From: Blastopirellula marina
Lineage (GTDB): Bacteria; Planctomycetota; Planctomycetia; Pirellulales; Pirellulaceae
Assembly (NCBI RefSeq): GCF_002967715.1
Contig: NZ_PUIA01000074.1
Location: 62,001 to 126,000, forward strand
Direction of reading: 5' to 3'
Length of the DNA: 64,000 bases
Position numbers and translations under genes: made by a program. Shown here one piece after another: positions 8,337 to 19,480 of this stretch (its first letter is position 1; the number at the start of each line of letters is the position of its first letter). The notes below the pieces were generated by a model. That model worked only from the letters and a program-made list of their open reading frames with translations. It was not told the DNA's origin and did no database searches.

Positions 8337-8789
8337 CTATTCCCATTCTTGCAATATCCGGGCGTATTGATGCTGCTTACCTTCGGCCATCTGCACCAGG
8401 TCGGAAAAGAGTTCGCGGACTTGCGATGATGATGTGGAATCGGCCAGATCGCGATAAAGGGTCATCAGTTTAGCATCAAACGCAAGAACTTGTTCGACGA
8501 TCTCTTCCGCTGTCATGCCGGGATGTAGATCGAGGTCGTGAAACGCTTCGTTAATCGATTCATCTGCAGAAAACTGCAACCATGTTTCGATTGCTGTCTT
8601 AACATTGGCTTCCTTTTCATAGCGCCGCACCGCGCTATTGAACACCTCTTCGTGTCGTCCGATGTACTCCAGCAGCAACTGAAGGCGGGCATCGGGCTCA
8701 CCAGCTGACAACTCCCTGCAAACCTTGTTCAATTGGTGATGAACGGATCGTATATGATCCAGTATGTCTTTCACTTGTTTGGATGGCAT
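8337..8789 (-). CDS. Small all-helical protein of unknown function
   Basis: This 150-residue soluble protein appears to be entirely helical, with charged amphipathic segments at about 5-30, 33-60, 90-115 and 125-148. It has no signal peptide and no membrane segment. Pairs such as EYIGRHEE (about 42-48) and AEGKQHQYA (near 138) put Glu and His on facing helices, reminiscent of ferritin-like or hemerythrin-like bundles. The exact ExxH spacing of ferritins is not met, so I do not assign metal binding. It has its own terminator and sits next to the stress genes, transcribed towards hsp20. The ORF is convincing; the function is not known. Confidence 0.75.
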   Translation of the reverse strand: MPSKQVKDILDHIRSVHHQLNKVCRELSAGEPDARLQLLLEYIGRHEEVFNSAVRRYEKEANVKTAIETWLQFSADESINEAFHDLDLHPGMTAEEIVEQVLAFDAKLMTLYRDLADSTSSSQVRELFSDLVQMAEGKQHQYARILQEWE

Positions 8790-9043
8790 CGCAATGTCTC
8801 CGGGTCCCAGATCGTCGTCGTTGCTAAAGTATCAGGAGCTACTGGATGCGCTGGGACGAACGTACATGATGGGTGAGGACAAAACTGCTTACTCTAGATT
8901 CTGAAGTGCAAACGGAGTGCCGAGAAGCTGCGGGCAATCTTGGTAAGGCGTTTGCTTCGATTTGGGTGTTGTAAACAAAAGCAAGTGAGCGGAATCGCAC
9001 GCTTTGTGTAGGATTGTGTACCAGTTCGCGCGCCACCATGAGT

Positions 9044-11521
9044 TTAATTACGACGTGCAAGCCGCTCGAGTTCATCATACAAGAGGTTTGCTTTGAGTGG
9101 TTTCGAGATATAGCTATCCATGCCTGCCAACAAGCAACGTTCCCGATCTCCTTTCATGGCATGTGCCGTCATGGCAAGGATGGGAATATGCTTCCCTTGG
9201 GGCTCTTCCCGGGCACGGATGGCCGCAGTGGCCTCGAACCCGTCCATCTCGGGCATTTGCACGTCCATGAGAACGACGTCAAAAGAATCATCCTTTTCAA
9301 GCAGGTCCAACGCGATTCGTCCATTACCTGCAATGACTACCACGTAGCCTCGTTTTTCGAGGAGTCTTTCTGCCAGCTTTTGGTTGATGGGGTTATCTTC
9401 GACAAGCAGTAGCCGAATAGCATCTTTTGAGGTGGGTTGGCGGTCCAACAATTTTGCCTCCGGCGCTCTCTTCTTCGAGGCCACTTGCTTGCATTGCATG
9501 ATCGCGTGCAGAAGTTCGGTCCGGCGAATAGGCTTGGTTAGATAGGCATCGACCCCTACGTCACGGCAGCGAGCTGCATCCTCTCTGCGATCCGCTGAAG
9601 AAAGCATCATGAGCGTCGAACCGACAAGTTCGGTACGAGACCGAATCTTCTCGGCCAGCGTAAATCCATCCATCTCAGGCATCATGTTGTCGGTCAGCAC
9701 AATTGAAAATGGTTCACCATCTTCGAAGGCCTGTTCCAAGGTCGCTAAGGCGTCCCGACCGTTGGTTACCGTGGTAGGCCTCATATTCCAGTTGGCCAGC
9801 ATCTCGTGCAATACTCGACAATTGGTCAAATTGTCATCCACCACCAAAATGGGTAGTCCTCTCAGTTTTTCGATTTCAATTGGAGTCTGCCGCGGTGTTC
9901 GTGTCTTGGGTAGCAGGAACTTGGCCGTAAAGTGAAACGTGCTCCCTTTGCCAAGTTGACTCTCTACCCACACTTCGCCCTGCATCAATTTGATCAACTG
10001 CGCCGAGATCGCTAGTCCCAGTCCCGTTCCTCCATACTTGCGGGTCATTGAACTATCGACTTGTGAAAACGCCTTGAATAGTAAATCGAGCTTATCTTCC
10101 GAGATCCCAATTCCCGTGTCTCGGACAGAAAAATGGAGAACAATGTGATTCTCCGTACGCGAATCGACCTCGACACGCATGATCACTTCCCCTTCCGAGG
10201 TGAACTTAATGGCGTTCCCTAGCAAATTCACCACGACTTGTCGCAGACGACCGGCGTCACCGATTAATAAATCCGGTACCGAGTTAAGCACGTGACAAGC
10301 CAGCTCGATCCCTTTGCTATTCGCTTTCAGGGCCAGTAGGCCAACCGTATCGTCGAGATGGTCTCGTAATTCAAACTCGTATGGTGACAACTCGAGCTTG
10401 CCTGCTTCGATCTTGGAAAAGTCAAGGATGTCGTTGATCACATCCAGTAAGTGATCGGCGGAATCCTTCACCATCTCGAGGTACTCGCGTTGGTCACTGG
10501 TAAGCTTAGTATCGAGCGTCAGTTCTGTCATGCCGATGATGCCATTCATGGGTGTGCGAATTTCGTGGCTCATGTTGGCAAGAAACTCACTCTTGGTCCG
10601 GTTGGAGGTCTCGGCAGCTTCCTTCGCCAGGCGGAGTTCGTGGACGGTCTGGCCTAATTCTGCAGTTCGCTGGTGAACTCGGTGTTCCAGTTCCACGTTG
10701 AGCTTCCGTACCTCGGCCTCGGACTTCTGTTGCTGGGCATCGTACGCGGCGATCGCGGCGGCCATGGTTTCCATGTCGCGGGCCAACTCCCCTAGTTCGT
10801 CCTTCGTTTGCACGCCGATGGATGTTACTGGCTGGCGATTGGCGATCTGCGTGGCCGCGGCTTTGAGGGCGTAGATGGGACGAATGATGCTCTTGCTCGC
10901 GAAGTACCCCGCCGTCGCGACAATGAACGTCAGCAAACCGATGACGATGCTGGAAACCCAAATGGTACGATTGAATTGGGAATTGGCCTCTTGGTAGATC
11001 TGTTCGGCATTGTCAATTCTCGTTTGCATCCAACCATTCAAGTCGTCATTGACCTTCTCAAATTGCAACTGCTCGGCCCCGGTCGCATTGATGAATGCCT
11101 CTTCGCGATATCGCTGTTTGGCCTTCTCGATCGTGAAGTCCTTCAGCTTTTTGTATTCCCGCCAGCTTCGGCCGAGTTGAGCGAATGCCTCGGCTTCTTT
11201 CGCGTTGCCCCCTTCAATCTTCCAATGGGCAAACGCTTCGTCGATCTGCCCCGTTAATTTCTCCTGTCGAATATCCAGGTCTTCCTGTAAGGTCGGATTG
11301 GGAGCCATCACGATTGATAAGGACATTTGCCGCAACTCGTTCAGGGGAACAGCAATGTTGCGTGAACTATCTCGAAAGTCTTCGGCGGTCTGATAGACCT
11401 GGTCGACCCAGGTAAAAGTCGAAGCAGAGTTTGAGATCCCGTAGATCCCGAGACAGGCAAATGCTGCTCCGGACAGGGCAACGAGGAAAAGCAGTTTAGA
11501 TTTAACGCCACCCGTGAACAT
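9044..11521 (-). CDS. Hybrid sensor histidine kinase with two receiver domains
   Basis: This 825-residue inner-membrane sensor has TM1 at 9-29, a helical periplasmic domain at 30-185, TM2 at 186-208, a HAMP linker to about 260 and a coiled coil. A HisKA domain follows with His319 ([12 protein letters not shown]), then a HATPase (GTGLGLAIS present). REC1 has its phospho-Asp in [11 protein letters not shown] and REC2 in [11 protein letters not shown]. Both receivers keep their acidic pairs (VVDDN, LVEDN). There is no output domain, so phosphate must pass to a separate regulator not seen here. The gene starts 11 nt after the stop of a solute-binding-protein gene, which suggests that protein presents a ligand to the periplasmic domain. 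Confidence 0.95.
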   Translation of the reverse strand: MFTGGVKSKLLFLVALSGAAFACLGIYGISNSASTFTWVDQVYQTAEDFRDSSRNIAVPLNELRQMSLSIVMAPNPTLQEDLDIRQEKLTGQIDEAFAHWKIEGGNAKEAEAFAQLGRSWREYKKLKDFTIEKAKQRYREEAFINATGAEQLQFEKVNDDLNGWMQTRIDNAEQIYQEANSQFNRTIWVSSIVIGLLTFIVATAGYFASKSIIRPIYALKAAATQIANRQPVTSIGVQTKDELGELARDMETMAAAIAAYDAQQQKSEAEVRKLNVELEHRVHQRTAELGQTVHELRLAKEAAETSNRTKSEFLANMSHEIRTPMNGIIGMTELTLDTKLTSDQREYLEMVKDSADHLLDVINDILDFSKIEAGKLELSPYEFELRDHLDDTVGLLALKANSKGIELACHVLNSVPDLLIGDAGRLRQVVVNLLGNAIKFTSEGEVIMRVEVDSRTENHIVLHFSVRDTGIGISEDKLDLLFKAFSQVDSSMTRKYGGTGLGLAISAQLIKLMQGEVWVESQLGKGSTFHFTAKFLLPKTRTPRQTPIEIEKLRGLPILVVDDNLTNCRVLHEMLANWNMRPTTVTNGRDALATLEQAFEDGEPFSIVLTDNMMPEMDGFTLAEKIRSRTELVGSTLMMLSSADRREDAARCRDVGVDAYLTKPIRRTELLHAIMQCKQVASKKRAPEAKLLDRQPTSKDAIRLLLVEDNPINQKLAERLLEKRGYVVVIAGNGRIALDLLEKDDSFDVVLMDVQMPEMDGFEATAAIRAREEPQGKHIPILAMTAHAMKGDRERCLLAGMDSYISKPLKANLLYDELERLARRN

Positions 11522-11532
11522 GGGGCACCTGG

Positions 11533-13245
11533 CTACTTTATTTGAACCCGGGATATTTCAACGGGTCGCCTTAGTGTTTGTGGATATGGCTGCTGCGATC
11601 GCCGCACCGACCAGTGTTGGTTGGTTATCTCGATTCTCCAAAGCGGCATGCATGCCATTCGGTAGGGATGAAAAACAACTTCCTTGTTGACCGCAAAGAC
11701 TTTATTTGGAGTCGGCACGAACAACATATAGCCTTGGTCATAGGCATGCCGCATGATCTTCTCACAGATCGAGGCGAATTCCGGTTCGTCCACGGTCGCT
11801 TGAAACATCTCTTCCAGGTACCCATTCATCACGGGATCAGGCAACAAGGTGCTCCAGGCGTTGTTTGCTCGAAATACAAGAAAGACTGAAAACGGATGGT
11901 TGAAGTACCAATCGTCGTTACCCCATATCAGCAGATCCCAGTGTTCACTGTTTTTGCCTTGGTAGGTTGTCAGTAGTTGCTGAAAGATCTCTTTTTCGCT
12001 GTTGGTAACGTGGATATCGAGTGTGACTCCTACTTGAGCAAAGTGGGTTTCTATTCCACGCCACAGCGGCAAGAAGCGATCTTGGGTTAGTACTCGCAAT
12101 TGCAGCCCATCTAGAAGCTGCCGAAGCCGCTGGTGGACCTCTTTATCGTGCGGATCGAAATTCTCCGGGGTGGGCAGCAGATGCTGCGAAACGGCACCAA
12201 CACCAGGAAAATAGGGTGAAATCGGGGAGAGCGTCCCTTCGTTCTCATACACGAAGTGCAGCAAGTTATGGCGATTGATCGCTTCGTTGAGCGCATTTCT
12301 AACCTCTTTATCCTTAAGCTTAGGATGGCCGTTGATCATGTTGATATGGATGGCGATGTTATCGGTCGACGGTGAAATGACAAGCTTGCTGTAGTCCGAC
12401 AAGATCGTTTCGACTTTGTCCTCCGGCGGAATGATCGTGATGTCGAGCTGACCCTCTTGGTACAAAGCCATCTGTTTTGCTTCTTGGCTATCGAGATCGG
12501 TGAAAACAGTAATCGTTTCTACCTTGGGATAGTTCGGATCCCAGTAATACGGGTTGGCCTTGAGAACCGCTTTGCTCGTTTGCCGGTCCCCCTCGATGTA
12601 GCCTTCGGACAACATGTAGGGCCCTAAGCCGTAGGGTCCTGGCATGGAAAGATTCGGGCAGTTGGCCTTGCCGTTCCAGCCGCCTGGGTTGCGCTTGAGA
12701 TACTCTTCGGTATAGAACTGCATCCAAATGACATCGTTCATGAACGAGCCGTATTTTTGCGTTAAATGAAATCGTACGGTGTAGTCGTCGACTTTCTCGA
12801 CATAGTCGAAGACTTCATCGATCTTGCTGTACTGGACGGGCTTCTTCTTGAAGGACTCCATGTTCATGACGACCGCGTCGGCATTAAATGGCGTACCATC
12901 CTGAAATCGGACCCCTCGTCGCAGTTGGAATTCGTAAGTGGTGTCGTCAATCTGCTGATGATCGACAGCCATATCGTACTCCCAGCCGCGTTGGTTCGCG
13001 GCCGGTCGAATCAACGCCCCGTTGATCGCATGCGACGTGTAGAGGTACGGCAAGCTGGGAATGAAGACTTTGACATGCGATCCCTTAACCAGCTTCGTAG
13101 AAGCTCGACTCCACGCATCATCCGCGCGGAGTTTGATTGGCTGGATAGGATCGCTTTGTCCAGCGACCTGGCGCGTTCCCCAACTGGCAACGAGCAGGAA
13201 AGAGAGCAGGGGAACTAAAAGGCAACCTGGCGAGGTTCGCGGCAT
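11533..13245 (-). CDS. ABC-type solute-binding protein, family 5 (peptide type), orphan
   Basis: This roughly 570-residue secreted protein has a signal peptide (hydrophobic core [14 protein letters not shown]) and the family-5 fold known from OppA/DppA. Visible motifs include [23 protein letters not shown] and, later, [12 protein letters not shown]. The ATG at 13245 has AGGAG seven bases upstream and is preferred over the ATG at 13260. No permease or ATPase gene is adjacent; instead the hybrid kinase follows after 11 nt. The family usually binds oligopeptides, nickel or sugars. Here a sensing role, handing ligand to the kinase, is inferred. Confidence 0.88.
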   Translation of the reverse strand: MPRTSPGCLLVPLLSFLLVASWGTRQVAGQSDPIQPIKLRADDAWSRASTKLVKGSHVKVFIPSLPYLYTSHAINGALIRPAANQRGWEYDMAVDHQQIDDTTYEFQLRRGVRFQDGTPFNADAVVMNMESFKKKPVQYSKIDEVFDYVEKVDDYTVRFHLTQKYGSFMNDVIWMQFYTEEYLKRNPGGWNGKANCPNLSMPGPYGLGPYMLSEGYIEGDRQTSKAVLKANPYYWDPNYPKVETITVFTDLDSQEAKQMALYQEGQLDITIIPPEDKVETILSDYSKLVISPSTDNIAIHINMINGHPKLKDKEVRNALNEAINRHNLLHFVYENEGTLSPISPYFPGVGAVSQHLLPTPENFDPHDKEVHQRLRQLLDGLQLRVLTQDRFLPLWRGIETHFAQVGVTLDIHVTNSEKEIFQQLLTTYQGKNSEHWDLLIWGNDDWYFNHPFSVFLVFRANNAWSTLLPDPVMNGYLEEMFQATVDEPEFASICEKIMRHAYDQGYMLFVPTPNKVFAVNKEVVFHPYRMACMPLWRIEITNQHWSVRRSQQPYPQTLRRPVEISRVQIK

Positions 13246-13384
13246 GGCCGAACTCCTCATGCTGCAAGTCGAAAAGTTACCCTGAGTTTATCTCGCTGCT
13301 CCAATAGAAACCACCAAAACTCGATCGATTAAACTGCCATGAACTCTATCTTCAAAAGAGATGATGTGTCTCAGTTTCCGGCTG

Positions 13385-14923
13385 TTATTTGCCTGCGGTG
13401 CTCCAGTCCGCATGTGGAACGTGTGCCTCTTGGATATAGCCTAGCAGCTTCTTGACGATGGCGGGATGCGCGTCGGAAATATCGTTTGCTTCACCAGGGT
13501 CGACTGAAAGGTCATAGAGTTCCAGCTTTCCACCTGGCCACGAATTATTAATCGCTTTCCACTTTCCGGCGCGAACGGCACGCTTGCCTCCACGCTCGTA
13601 GAATTCCCAATACAGGTATTCGTGAGGTTGTTGCTTAGATAGTTGTCCCATAAGAGTGGGAACGAAGCTGATCGAGTCAACATTCGCAGGAGTTTTCGCT
13701 CCGGATAATTCGCAGCACGTGGCCATCAAGTCACCGAAGTAGCTGACATGATCGGAGACCGTTCCGGCGGGAACGGTGCCTGGCCAACGAACGATCATCG
13801 GGACACGGATGCCTCCTTCGTACAGGTCACGTTTCATGCCACGAAGGGGGCCGCTTGGGTCGAAGCGATCCACCGTATGGCCTCCTTCGTTGTGAGGCCC
13901 GTTGTCGCTGGAGAACATCACAACAGTATCTTTGGCGATTTGCAATTGATCCAGCAGGTCGAGGATACGTCCGACATCTGCATCCATGCGCGTGATCATC
14001 GCAGCTTGTCCCTTGTCTTGATCTTTCCAATCCTTGTCGGCATAGATTCCATAGCCAGGGACCTCTTGCCCGTTGCTTGTACCGCGAGTTCCTTCGTTGT
14101 TCGCATGTGGAATCGTGAGTGCCAGGTAAAGAAAGAATGGCTTACTCTGTTCTTTGGCCTGATCTTGAATAAACGTCATGGCATCGTCAACGAACATGTC
14201 GTGACTATAGTCGACCTTCTTGGTAGCCCAACCTCCGCTGAAACCTCCATACGAGCGATCCGCGGTCTGAACGACATTGCGTAGCGGGACCTTTTCTTCA
14301 TTCCGCCAAAGGAATTCGGGATAGTAGTTGTGGGCATGGACCTGGTTGAGATATCCAAAGAAGTAATCGAAGCCTTGTCGGCGTGGCAGGCCTGCTCGTC
14401 CGCCTGGTGCGTCGTCACCCAGGCCCCACTTGCCGCATAGTGCGGTGGAATAGCCGCTCGACTTCAACGCCTCTGCCACGGTAACATCCTCGTCACGTAG
14501 CGATTGTATGGACATGTCTGGCCCGCCTGCATTCCCGCGAACGTGTACATGTCCCATATGCAAGCCCGTCATAAGAACACAACGCGAAGGGGCACATACG
14601 GTGCTGCCTGCATAGAAGTCCGTGAAACGCATTCCTTCGCTGGCCATGCGATCAAGCCGAGGTGTCTGAATCAGCTTCTGACCGTAACAGCCAAGTTCGC
14701 CGTAACCTAAATCATCCGCTAGGATAAAGATGATGTTCGGATGAGTTCTTGACTCGGCGCTGAGTGACGTTGCCAATGAGAGCTGTGCGAAAAGCACCAA
14801 AGACATTGCGAACGCGAGCGTAATTATTCGGTGTTGCACATGACGTGGGCTTGTTCGGCGACAACCGGGCATGCCTGAACTACGCGTCGAAGTGGCAAGG
14901 AATTGAATCATTAGGAATCCCAT
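13385..14923 (-). CDS. Secreted sulfatase (arylsulfatase type)
   Basis: This 512-residue type I sulfatase hydrolyses sulfate esters, probably of algal polysaccharides. After an N-terminal export segment (about 31-57) come the metal-binding Asp70-Asp71 ([10 protein letters not shown]) and the sulfatase signature [11 protein letters not shown], in which Cys110 is the residue converted to formylglycine. Later motifs KWGLG and [10 protein letters not shown] complete the active site. The start is uncertain: in-frame ATG codons at 14911 and 14872 are alternatives. It appears monocistronic, without an adjacent SusCD or sulfatase-maturase gene. Many sulfatase paralogues per genome are typical of marine planctomycetes. 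Confidence 0.95.
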   Translation of the reverse strand: MGFLMIQFLATSTRSSGMPGCRRTSPRHVQHRIITLAFAMSLVLFAQLSLATSLSAESRTHPNIIFILADDLGYGELGCYGQKLIQTPRLDRMASEGMRFTDFYAGSTVCAPSRCVLMTGLHMGHVHVRGNAGGPDMSIQSLRDEDVTVAEALKSSGYSTALCGKWGLGDDAPGGRAGLPRRQGFDYFFGYLNQVHAHNYYPEFLWRNEEKVPLRNVVQTADRSYGGFSGGWATKKVDYSHDMFVDDAMTFIQDQAKEQSKPFFLYLALTIPHANNEGTRGTSNGQEVPGYGIYADKDWKDQDKGQAAMITRMDADVGRILDLLDQLQIAKDTVVMFSSDNGPHNEGGHTVDRFDPSGPLRGMKRDLYEGGIRVPMIVRWPGTVPAGTVSDHVSYFGDLMATCCELSGAKTPANVDSISFVPTLMGQLSKQQPHEYLYWEFYERGGKRAVRAGKWKAINNSWPGGKLELYDLSVDPGEANDISDAHPAIVKKLLGYIQEAHVPHADWSTAGK

Positions 14924-15492
14924 TCTTTGGATGGCGAGCGTGCTGCGTTCATTTCAGGCTCGTGACAGGCGACATCGACGACTTATCACGCGCATAAAAA
15001 GACCAAGTGATCGCGGTCGGCAAACCGTTAAATGATCCCTTGGCGGCAAGGAACCGAAACCAGTTCCAAATCTCAGTGTCCTCTCTCGTATTTCAGAAGT
15101 CAATTCCCGGCAGCAACCGGGGCAATCCACCACGATCGAGGTTTTGTCAGGCTTAATGGGCCCCCCGCCATAAATCGGCTGGGATTTCTATGTGCCGTGG
15201 AGAGAAGACTACAACGCCCCGCTCTTCTTGTTCGAGACCGTTCAGGTAGAAATGATCGGTCGGGCACGGTTTTTGACAAGCAGACTCAAATTGATAGGTT
15301 CGATGACGTATCCAAGAGTTCCCCGAAACTGTCCCCGTGGCTGATGATCCGAGTCCGCCTGGCCCTTTCGGCTGCCACTACTATATACGCGTATAAAACG
15401 AGGTAGCCGCAAATTCACGGATACCTCGTTTGCGCATTGTCCGAATTATCGAATCTTGGTAATCAGGATGCGTCTGATGTCCCCAGGGCCCG
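14924..15492. other. Intergenic region, no gene recognised
   Basis: Between the sulfatase start and the stop of the small lipoprotein gene. Apart from the hairpin at 15396-15431, no gene, repeat or RNA was recognised. A short plus-strand ORF at 15032-15406 has no recognisable motif. Confidence 0.6.
15396..15431 (-). terminator. Hairpin terminator downstream of the DUF1559/lipoprotein pair
   Basis: Perfect 10-bp stem (aaacgaggta/tacctcgttt) located about 60 nt past the lipoprotein stop. Its symmetric A/T ends would allow it to work on both strands. Confidence 0.75.
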
Positions 15493-16029
15493 TTAGCGTT
15501 TGTATTGAACCGACGCGACCGCCCCCGGCTTGGGCTTGGAGTCGAGCTTGAACTCATACGCTTCGATTCCTTCGCTCACTTCCACTACCAGGGGAGTTGT
15601 GTTTTCCAAGCGGTAAATCGCCGGGATGCCTCCTTTGGTGGCTCGACGACGCGGGCGCAAATCGAGCGCAATCGCCGGAGCCGGCCCCTCTTCTTCGCTC
15701 ATCGACGCTTCGACCACCGGTTCATCCGAGATAGGAATCAGTGGTTCGCCAATGACGACGCGATAGCGGCCGGGCGGGCAACCGCGGTAATCGCGAATCG
15801 CTCCCGGAACGATCGCCTGCAGGTTGAACGTGCCGTCTCCAGTGCTGAAACCCGCGGCACCATGTCCGCCAGTCCCTTCGATCGGCATCAAGGCCAGACT
15901 TTTAAACGGCAGCGGCTTTCCGTCTAGCATCAGCGTTCCCTTGACGGCTAAACGATGCGGACCAGGATCACCACAGCCTACGATGGCGACTATCAGCAAC
16001 GGTACGCTAATTTTCAAAAGTTGATACAT
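15493..16029 (-). CDS. Transthyretin-like lipoprotein, DUF1559 partner
   Basis: This 178-residue lipoprotein has a hydrophobic N-terminus and lipobox IVGCGD (Cys19). The mature part has a carboxypeptidase-regulatory/transthyretin-like beta fold: KGTLMLDGKPLPFKSLALMP, a turn with DGTFNL, then PPGRYRVVIGEPL. Proteins of this type commonly follow DUF1559 genes in planctomycetes. It lies 64 nt downstream of such a gene and ends before a strong hairpin, so the two form an operon. The molecular role is unknown; cell-surface attachment or secretion-related functions are plausible. Confidence 0.85.
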   Translation of the reverse strand: MYQLLKISVPLLIVAIVGCGDPGPHRLAVKGTLMLDGKPLPFKSLALMPIEGTGGHGAAGFSTGDGTFNLQAIVPGAIRDYRGCPPGRYRVVIGEPLIPISDEPVVEASMSEEEGPAPAIALDLRPRRRATKGGIPAIYRLENTTPLVVEVSEGIEAYEFKLDSKPKPGAVASVQYKR

Positions 16030-16093
16030 CTCACACCTACCAGGATAAATTGAAAACGATGGTCAGGTTATGACGTGAATTTCAGGCTACCGT

Positions 16094-17116
16094 CTACGGC
16101 AGCGAGACGAACTCGCCATCGGCCATGAAGGTCAATCGAGCGAGGCTCGTCTTGTCGATTGTTTCAGGAATGAAATGTACCGAACCGTCCCCCATTAAGA
16201 AGTGCGTCCCTCCGGGATGTAAACTGGCGGCCGGTACCCACCAACTGCGAGCGCGTCCGCGGATCGGCGTGAAGGGAGGACTTTGCCAGGTCGGATGAAC
16301 GGCCGGCTGATGCCAGATGTTGATACCGCCGTAGATCCCGTTGTTGTAATAGGTATCGATCCCGGTCATCACCCAGGCGCGATAAGACCAGGCGAAAGCG
16401 CCTCCGTTGACGTGGTACTTGGTGGTTTCGCCCATCATGAACGTGTTGGAGAGTCCGTCCGTTACGTCAGCGAAGCTCGTGTTCACATCAGCACCAAACA
16501 TCCGTTTCTTGCTGCTGGTCGCGGTTGCGTAACCGTTACAGGTTCCAAACTCCAACCCGCAATCGACGATGAAGTCGTAATTGGTTGCGGCACCCTTAAA
16601 AGAGCCGCCGGGGCCATATGCAGCCCCTGACAAACGCCCAATGGCGTCATTGTTATCCGAGGGACAAATGAATGCCTCGACCACCGTTTCGGCCAACGCT
16701 GCATTTCCGTTGGTTAGCGGATCGCCGACGACCGTCCCGCTCGCCCGCTGATAGGACGTGCTATTGCTAACCGAGTAGGCTTCGGAGTGATTGAATTGAT
16801 CGTAAAGGTTTTTGAGCTCTAAGAAGGGAAGCACCGACACCAGGCCATGGGCATTCTTGATCTCTCCATTGACCGGCGTCCCAATGCAGCCGCCGTACCC
16901 GCGGCTCGACGCAGGCAGCTTGCCGTGCGTGTCGACATAGTTGTGCAGCGCCAGTCCTAGCTGCTTCAGATTGTTGCTGCAGTGCATCCGCCGGGCCGCT
17001 TCGCGGGCCTGTTGAACGGCGGGAAGTAAAAGTGCGATGAGTACGCCGATGATGGCGATTACCACCAGCAATTCTACCAACGTGAAGCCACGTCGGTTCG
17101 AGGAGATATGCGACAT
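16094..17116 (-). CDS. DUF1559 domain protein with prepilin-type N-terminus
   Basis: This 340-residue protein starts with a type IV prepilin signal: RRGFTLVELLVVIA, with cleavage expected after Gly and a hydrophobic helix. The continuation QQAREAARRMHCSNNLKQLGLALHNY is the hallmark of the planctomycete DUF1559 family. The C-terminus has the family H-x-G-G motif (LHPGGTHFLMGDGSVHFI). The family is greatly expanded in planctomycetes; members are thought to be pseudopilin-like surface proteins, but function is not established. Its partner lipoprotein follows 64 nt downstream. Confidence 0.96.
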   Translation of the reverse strand: MSHISSNRRGFTLVELLVVIAIIGVLIALLLPAVQQAREAARRMHCSNNLKQLGLALHNYVDTHGKLPASSRGYGGCIGTPVNGEIKNAHGLVSVLPFLELKNLYDQFNHSEAYSVSNSTSYQRASGTVVGDPLTNGNAALAETVVEAFICPSDNNDAIGRLSGAAYGPGGSFKGAATNYDFIVDCGLEFGTCNGYATATSSKKRMFGADVNTSFADVTDGLSNTFMMGETTKYHVNGGAFAWSYRAWVMTGIDTYYNNGIYGGINIWHQPAVHPTWQSPPFTPIRGRARSWWVPAASLHPGGTHFLMGDGSVHFIPETIDKTSLARLTFMADGEFVSLP

Positions 17117-17724
17117 GTTTCGATCAGCCCTGAATACGTATCAATGAATTGCTGACCAGCTGCGTGTCCTACCGATCAGCTTCGAAAATGGACGCATCTA
17201 GGATGGGGTGTCCCTTCGGGTACCAGCATTTTGTGTGCCAAGTGTTGTCGCCAAAATTGAGGATCGCTTCAGAAGACACCCGGGGTTTTGGGTTTACGAT
17301 GTTTCGAGATATCTTCGGTTGTCCTCCATATTTCGTCCTGCCCCCGAAAAGCTGCCTCCTAGTTAGAAGCAGGTGATGCGCATTTCAGCATCGCACTCTA
17401 CGCCCGCAGGCAACGTCGCCACCTACCAGAGCTATCCGTGAGCATCACATGAGCAGTTTGCCATGGAAAGCCGATATCTTCTCCTCAATCCCGATCATAC
17501 CTTCCGCCAGGATCAAGGCAATTTCAGATCGCACAGGATCTTGGGCAACTGCGTAACTGAGAGACACCAACAGAAATGGGATCGAGAAGGGAGCACGGAA
17601 CTTCATCGTGAACTGCCTGTGGGGGACAGGACATGGCCGTTCGAAGACCGGCCAGCGACATTCGTCCAAGCAAGGATCCCAATCACTTCGGTCCAGGCCG
17701 GCCTGAAATCTCTTGGAAACAAGA

Positions 17725-17759
17725 AAGGACCACTACGGGGCATGCCAGCAGTGGTCCTT
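17725..17759 (-). terminator. Hairpin terminator, distal
   Basis: Perfect 10-bp stem (aaggaccact/agtggtcctt) about 65 nt past the stop of the outer-membrane efflux gene. On the minus strand it is followed by TTCTTG, only weakly T-rich. Confidence 0.6.
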
Positions 17760-17776
17760 GGATATCATCGACTCTC

Positions 17777-17806
17777 GCCTACCGCCAAGGGGATCCTGCG
17801 GTAGGC
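17777..17806 (-). terminator. Hairpin, proximal to the efflux gene stop
   Basis: Perfect 9-bp stem (gcctaccgc/gcggtaggc) 16 nt after the efflux gene stop. Without a T-run it may be a transcript-stabilising element rather than a terminator. Confidence 0.45.
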
Positions 17807-17821
17807 TATTACTTGCTGCTC

Positions 17822-19480
17822 TTATGGTTCGATCGAATCGAGCGTCGTTGCCGACAGGGCTGCTTCGCTTGGAAGCGGAGGCAGACTGTCCTCCATCGGA
17901 GATAGCTCTTCCGGTTCACCTTCAGGAACCGGAACGTCGATCATTTCGCCAGGCAGGTAAGGCGTTGTCAGGCAGCGAATGTCCTTATAGGTCGTGCCTT
18001 CGCTGGTGAGCAAGTAACCACCACCCAGTGCCTGGTAAGCGTTGACGATCGCCGACAGTTGTTGCTGCTTGGTTTCGATCAAATCAACGCGTGCTTCCAG
18101 CAAGTCGCGTTGCGAGAACAGCACGTCCACATATTCCGAACGAGCGTTCTGGAACAGGTTGGTGGCCACTTGAACCGATTCCTCGAGAGCGGCAACCTGT
18201 TCTTGCTTGATCGCGACACTCTTGCGGTAGTTTTCGACTTTGGACATGCGATTGACGACTTCGGTATAAGCATTCAAGACTGTTCGCTGGTAGTCGTAAA
18301 CCGCTTGCAATTGTCGAGCGTTCGCACTTTGGTATTCGGCTCGGATCGCAGCCTTATTGATCAGCGGAGCAACAAGCTCACCGGCAGTGCTCGCAATGAA
18401 CGCACCTGGATCAAAGAGGTAACGAGGATTAAAGGCCTCGTAACCGACGCTGGCAGAAATGTCGAAGCGTGGGAAGAACTGCGCCCTAGCAACTAAGACG
18501 TCCAGGCCAGCAGCTGACAATTCACGTTCAGCGGCACGAATGTCGCGACGGTTCTGCAGCAGTTGAACTGGGACACCAACGCCGAGCATCGTAGAATCGA
18601 GCGTGATGAAGTCCCACGAGGATCGCTGAACCGGTTGAGGATATCGACCACACAGGAAGTTGATTTTGTTCTCAGACTCGATGATGCTCTGCTGCACGAT
18701 TAGCAACTGGCTCTCGTTCTTGCGAACTTCGGCGATAAAACGTTGAACAGCCAGTTCGGTGCCGCGAGCTGCAGCCTTTTGAGCCTTAGCGACTTCAAGG
18801 CTTTGCTTTTGAATCTCAATGGTTTGATTCAGGTAGGCCACACGTTGGTCGAGTGCTGTCAACTCGTAGTAGTTTTCGGCGATCTCGGCAACCAATCGAG
18901 TTACGAAGTAATCTCGCACTTCGACGGCCTCAGCGTATCTTTGCATGGCCGCATCGCGGGCATTTCGCAGTTCACGCCAAATATCGATCCGCCAGAAAAG
19001 GTTCGCCGTCAGGCCAACATTTGGCAGAGGATCGGGAAACTCGCCACCTTTAGGCGTGAAGAGTTGATCTTCCGCGGCCCCCAGCGGAGTCCACTTGCTG
19101 GTGCGATCGAAGCCACCCTTTGCTCCAACGCTGACGAACGGAAGGTAAGCACCGCGACGAGCCAGGATCTCGTTGCGAGCGACCTGGATCTCTTGGTTAC
19201 GGATCTTCAGTTCCTGGTTAGTCGCCAGACCTTCGGCAATGAGTTGGGCGAGTGCCTGATCGTTGAAGAACTCGTAGACGCCAATATTCGCCACATTATC
19301 CGTGGTTGTCTTCCCGTTGAATTCATTGGGAATGTAGGGATTAGGGTCCACGCAGCAAAGCTTGGGAATTCCACACCCTGAGATGACTGGCAGAATGCAG
19401 CAAGTCAGTAGTGTTGCAATTGCACACGGATTGACCCGCTTCATCATGGTGTGCGCTCGGAGGTTATTCCATCTCATCAT
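17822..19480 (-). CDS. Outer-membrane efflux lipoprotein, TolC/NodT family
   Basis: About 552 residues. This is the outer-membrane channel of a tripartite efflux system. A signal peptide ends in the lipobox LPVISGC, as in NodT-type factors. Two OEP repeats follow, rich in long helices: an N-terminal half with FFNDQALAQLIAEGL and LVAEIAENYYELTALDQRVAYL, and a C-terminal half with QNRRDIRAAERELSAAGLDV, the classic RPDV/RRDI signature. The start at 19480 has AAAGG five bases upstream; ATG codons at 19591 and 19447 are alternatives. It lies downstream of the pump and adaptor genes but is separated from them by a terminator, so it may have its own promoter. Confidence 0.93.
   Translation of the reverse strand: MMRWNNLRAHTMMKRVNPCAIATLLTCCILPVISGCGIPKLCCVDPNPYIPNEFNGKTTTDNVANIGVYEFFNDQALAQLIAEGLATNQELKIRNQEIQVARNEILARRGAYLPFVSVGAKGGFDRTSKWTPLGAAEDQLFTPKGGEFPDPLPNVGLTANLFWRIDIWRELRNARDAAMQRYAEAVEVRDYFVTRLVAEIAENYYELTALDQRVAYLNQTIEIQKQSLEVAKAQKAAARGTELAVQRFIAEVRKNESQLLIVQQSIIESENKINFLCGRYPQPVQRSSWDFITLDSTMLGVGVPVQLLQNRRDIRAAERELSAAGLDVLVARAQFFPRFDISASVGYEAFNPRYLFDPGAFIASTAGELVAPLINKAAIRAEYQSANARQLQAVYDYQRTVLNAYTEVVNRMSKVENYRKSVAIKQEQVAALEESVQVATNLFQNARSEYVDVLFSQRDLLEARVDLIETKQQQLSAIVNAYQALGGGYLLTSEGTTYKDIRCLTTPYLPGEMIDVPVPEGEPEELSPMEDSLPPLPSEAALSATTLDSIEP

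Larger units (their letters stand above)
17117..17821. other. Intergenic region with two hairpins
   Basis: About 700 bp with no gene recognised. It should contain the promoter of the DUF1559 gene at its left end. Two perfect hairpins lie at its right end, 3' of the outer-membrane efflux gene, and are listed separately. Confidence 0.6.
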
